From contig MNYL01000245.1 in the NCBI GenBank assembly GCA_001873075.1, positions 1 through 8,362 of the forward strand: 8,362 bases of DNA. Reading direction: 5' to 3'. How positions within the stretch are numbered: position 1 is the stretch's first letter; every line of letters begins with the position of its first letter. This DNA is from Fibrobacteres bacterium CG2_30_45_31. GTDB taxonomy: Bacteria > Fibrobacterota > Fibrobacteria > Fibrobacterales > Fibrobacteraceae. A program made the position numbers and the translations under genes. Positions 6,773-8,362 of the stretch are shown piece by piece. Below the pieces are notes generated by a model, which worked only from the letters and a program-made list of their open reading frames with translations, was not told the origin of the DNA and searched no databases.

Positions 6773-7552
6773 TTACTCCTGACCATACACCTTTTCAGCA
6801 TACGTGACTGTTGCGCCCAAATATTCGCGATTCATCTTCGCGATGAAATCAACGGTGATACTCTTAGGGCAAGCAGCTTCACATTCATACAGGTTGGTGC
6901 AATTGCCAAAGCCTTCCTTGTCCATCTGGGCAACCATTGCAAGCACTCGTTTCTTCGCTTCCACTTTGCCTTGAGGTAGATAGCTCAAATGGCTAACCTT
7001 CGCCGCAACAAAGAGCATCGCAGAAGCGTTCTTGCAGGCAGCAACACAGGCGCCGCAACCAATACAAGCAGCGGCATCAAAAGCATGGTCCGCATCAGTC
7101 TTTGGAACTGGGATCGTCGAAGCTTCTGGAGCAGAACCTGTATTGATGCTTACAAAACCACCTGCTTGAATGATGCGGTCAAAAGCCGAACGATTGACAA
7201 CACAGTCACGAATGAGCGGGAATGCAGCAGCGCGCCATGGTTCAACAACGATGGTATCACCGTCCTTAAACTTGCGCATAAACAGCTGACAGGTAGTCAC
7301 CGCATGATCAGGGCCGTGTGGCATACCGTTAATCACGAGAGAACACATTCCGCAAATACCTTCGCGGCAATCGTGATCAAAGGCAAAGCCTTCCTTGCCC
7401 TGTTTCATTTGTTGCTCATTCACAATATCAAGCATCTCGAGAAACGACATATCTTCTTCAATGCCGCTAATCTTCACTGTTTCAAACTGTCCTTTTGACT
7501 TGGCATCTTTCTGACGCCAGATTTTCAAAGTGAGATTCATTTTGTCGCTCAT
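6773..7552 (-). CDS. sdhB: Succinate dehydrogenase/fumarate reductase iron-sulfur subunit
   Basis: The electron-transfer subunit carries electrons between the flavoprotein SdhA and the membrane cytochrome b subunit. It has 259 residues, usual for the family. The N-terminal ferredoxin domain binds [2Fe-2S] through Cys62, Cys67, Cys70 (CREGICGMC) and Cys88. The C-terminal domain holds two further clusters through Cys163, Cys166, Cys169 and Cys173 (CIGCGACVAAC) and Cys218, Cys224 and Cys228. The KNASAMLFVAAKVSHL segment is typical of the Bacteroidetes-like group with a single cytochrome b subunit. The ATG shares one base with the sdhA stop (TAATG), and GGAG (7562-7565) inside sdhA is the ribosome site. 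In an anaerobe it probably works mainly as fumarate reductase, so frdB is an equally fair name. Confidence 0.95.
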   Translation of the reverse strand: MSDKMNLTLKIWRQKDAKSKGQFETVKISGIEEDMSFLEMLDIVNEQQMKQGKEGFAFDHDCREGICGMCSLVINGMPHGPDHAVTTCQLFMRKFKDGDTIVVEPWRAAAFPLIRDCVVNRSAFDRIIQAGGFVSINTGSAPEASTIPVPKTDADHAFDAAACIGCGACVAACKNASAMLFVAAKVSHLSYLPQGKVEAKKRVLAMVAQMDKEGFGNCTNLYECEAACPKSITVDFIAKMNREYLGATVTYAEKVYGQE

Positions 7553-8362
7553 TATTTGTAGCTCCGGGTCACAAGGTGAACATTTTCAAATGTCAAAGGT
7601 TCCTTGGAAAGCTCAGGCGTCACATTGTCGCCCTTATATTCCCAAGCACCGACATAACAGAAGTTTTCATCATCGCGTTTGGCTTCTCCATCTGGAGTCT
7701 GACTTTCCTCACGGAAATGACCACCACAAGATTCTTCACGGTGGAGAGCATCCCTCGCAAGAAGTTCACCAAATTCGAGGAAGTCAGCAACACGGTTCGC
7801 TTGTTCCAGATTCTGGTTAAAGGACCCTTCGCCACCAAGTACATTAACATTCTTCCAGAATTCTTCACGGAGTTCTGGAATTTTTTGAATGGCTTTTTCG
7901 AGGCCAGCCTTGTTACGGCCCATGCCCACATTTTCCCACATGATATGACCGAGTTCACGGTGAATTTCGGAAACGGTGCGCTTGCCTTTGATGTTCAGAA
8001 GCTTATTCATGCGTTCCATGGACTGCTTTTCAGCATCCTTGAAAGCCGGATCCGAAGCACTGATTTTTTCGAGCTTCGTGCCAGCAAAATAACCACCAAT
8101 GGTGTATGGAATCACAAAGTAACCATCAGCAAGACCCTGCATCAAAGCGGAAGCCCCAAGGCGGTTCGCTCCGTGATCAGAGAAGTTTGCTTCACCAAGA
8201 ACAAAGCAACCAGGAATGGTGCTCATCAAATTATAGTCAACCCACAAACCACCCATGGTGTAGTGAACTGCGGGATAGATGCGCATTGGAACCTTGTACG
8301 GATTTTCGTCCGTAATCTTTTCGTACATCTGGAAAAGGTTACCGTATTTGGCACTCACACCA
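7552..8362 (-). CDS. sdhA: Succinate dehydrogenase/fumarate reductase flavoprotein, C-terminal part
   Basis: The FAD-binding catalytic subunit interconverts fumarate and succinate at the cytoplasmic face of the inner membrane. Only the last 269 residues lie in the window; the frame is open to the right edge, so the FAD-linking N-terminal half is outside. Visible motifs are YPAVHYTMGGLWVDY, with the active-site region HYTMGG, and GEANFSDHGANRLGASALMQG, the C-terminal FAD-binding signature. The helical C-terminal region follows, ending in VHLVTRSYK. A GTG at 8358 lies inside the conserved protein and is not the start. The gene overlaps sdhB by one base, so translation is probably coupled. The cytochrome b gene (sdhC) would be expected further right, outside the window. 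The name frdA is equally possible. Confidence 0.95.
   Translation of the reverse strand, partial: GVSAKYGNLFQMYEKITDENPYKVPMRIYPAVHYTMGGLWVDYNLMSTIPGCFVLGEANFSDHGANRLGASALMQGLADGYFVIPYTIGGYFAGTKLEKISASDPAFKDAEKQSMERMNKLLNIKGKRTVSEIHRELGHIMWENVGMGRNKAGLEKAIQKIPELREEFWKNVNVLGGEGSFNQNLEQANRVADFLEFGELLARDALHREESCGGHFREESQTPDGEAKRDDENFCYVGAWEYKGDNVTPELSKEPLTFENVHLVTRSYK

Noticed and set aside
6989..7498. Plus-strand open frame of 169 codons opposite sdhB
   Set aside because: It is antisense to sdhB, whose cluster cysteines are all intact; the predicted peptide looks random.

Overview
The window looks like chromosomal DNA from an anaerobic Gram-negative bacterium of the Fibrobacter / Bacteroidetes sphere, with Fibrobacter the best guess. 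The reasons are a Bacteroidetes-like succinate dehydrogenase/fumarate reductase, a long-form IspG carrying an extra central domain, a short ACT-domain SerA, an LpxD-family enzyme (so a lipid A outer membrane) and a lipoprotein with a DGx-repeat neck. The taxon is inferred from protein style only; no marker gene such as rRNA is present.

Every supported gene lies on the minus strand, so transcription runs from high to low coordinates. In transcription order: (1) 8362-6773, the C-terminal part of sdhA overlapping sdhB by one base, closed by a strong intrinsic terminator at 6719-6750; (2) a gap of about 215 bp, then five tightly packed genes: a gamma-carbonic-anhydrase-like hexapeptide protein, a diacylglycerol-kinase-type lipid kinase, an LpxD-type acyltransferase, ispG and serA, with gaps of 20, 6, 20 and 27 bp, closed by a hairpin terminator at 1024-1051; (3) a gap holding a GC-rich hairpin and a good sigma-70-like promoter, then a lipoprotein gene that runs off the left edge.

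The five-gene block is probably one transcription unit. It combines envelope lipid work (lipid kinase, LpxD-like acyltransferase), isoprenoid precursor synthesis (IspG) and serine synthesis (SerA). Serine and phosphatidic acid both feed phospholipid synthesis, and isoprenoids feed lipid carriers, so a loose membrane-building theme is possible, but this is inference. The sdhAB pair belongs to fumarate respiration and succinate production.

I see no CRISPR array, transposon, phage gene, toxin-antitoxin pair, tRNA or rRNA, and no clearly new multi-gene system. The points most worth a second look are the lipid kinase with eukaryote-like DGK accessory motifs, the LpxD relative lacking the usual TIDRG motif, the SerA with an apparently replaced catalytic glutamate, the internal repeat in IspG, and the unusual lipoprotein.
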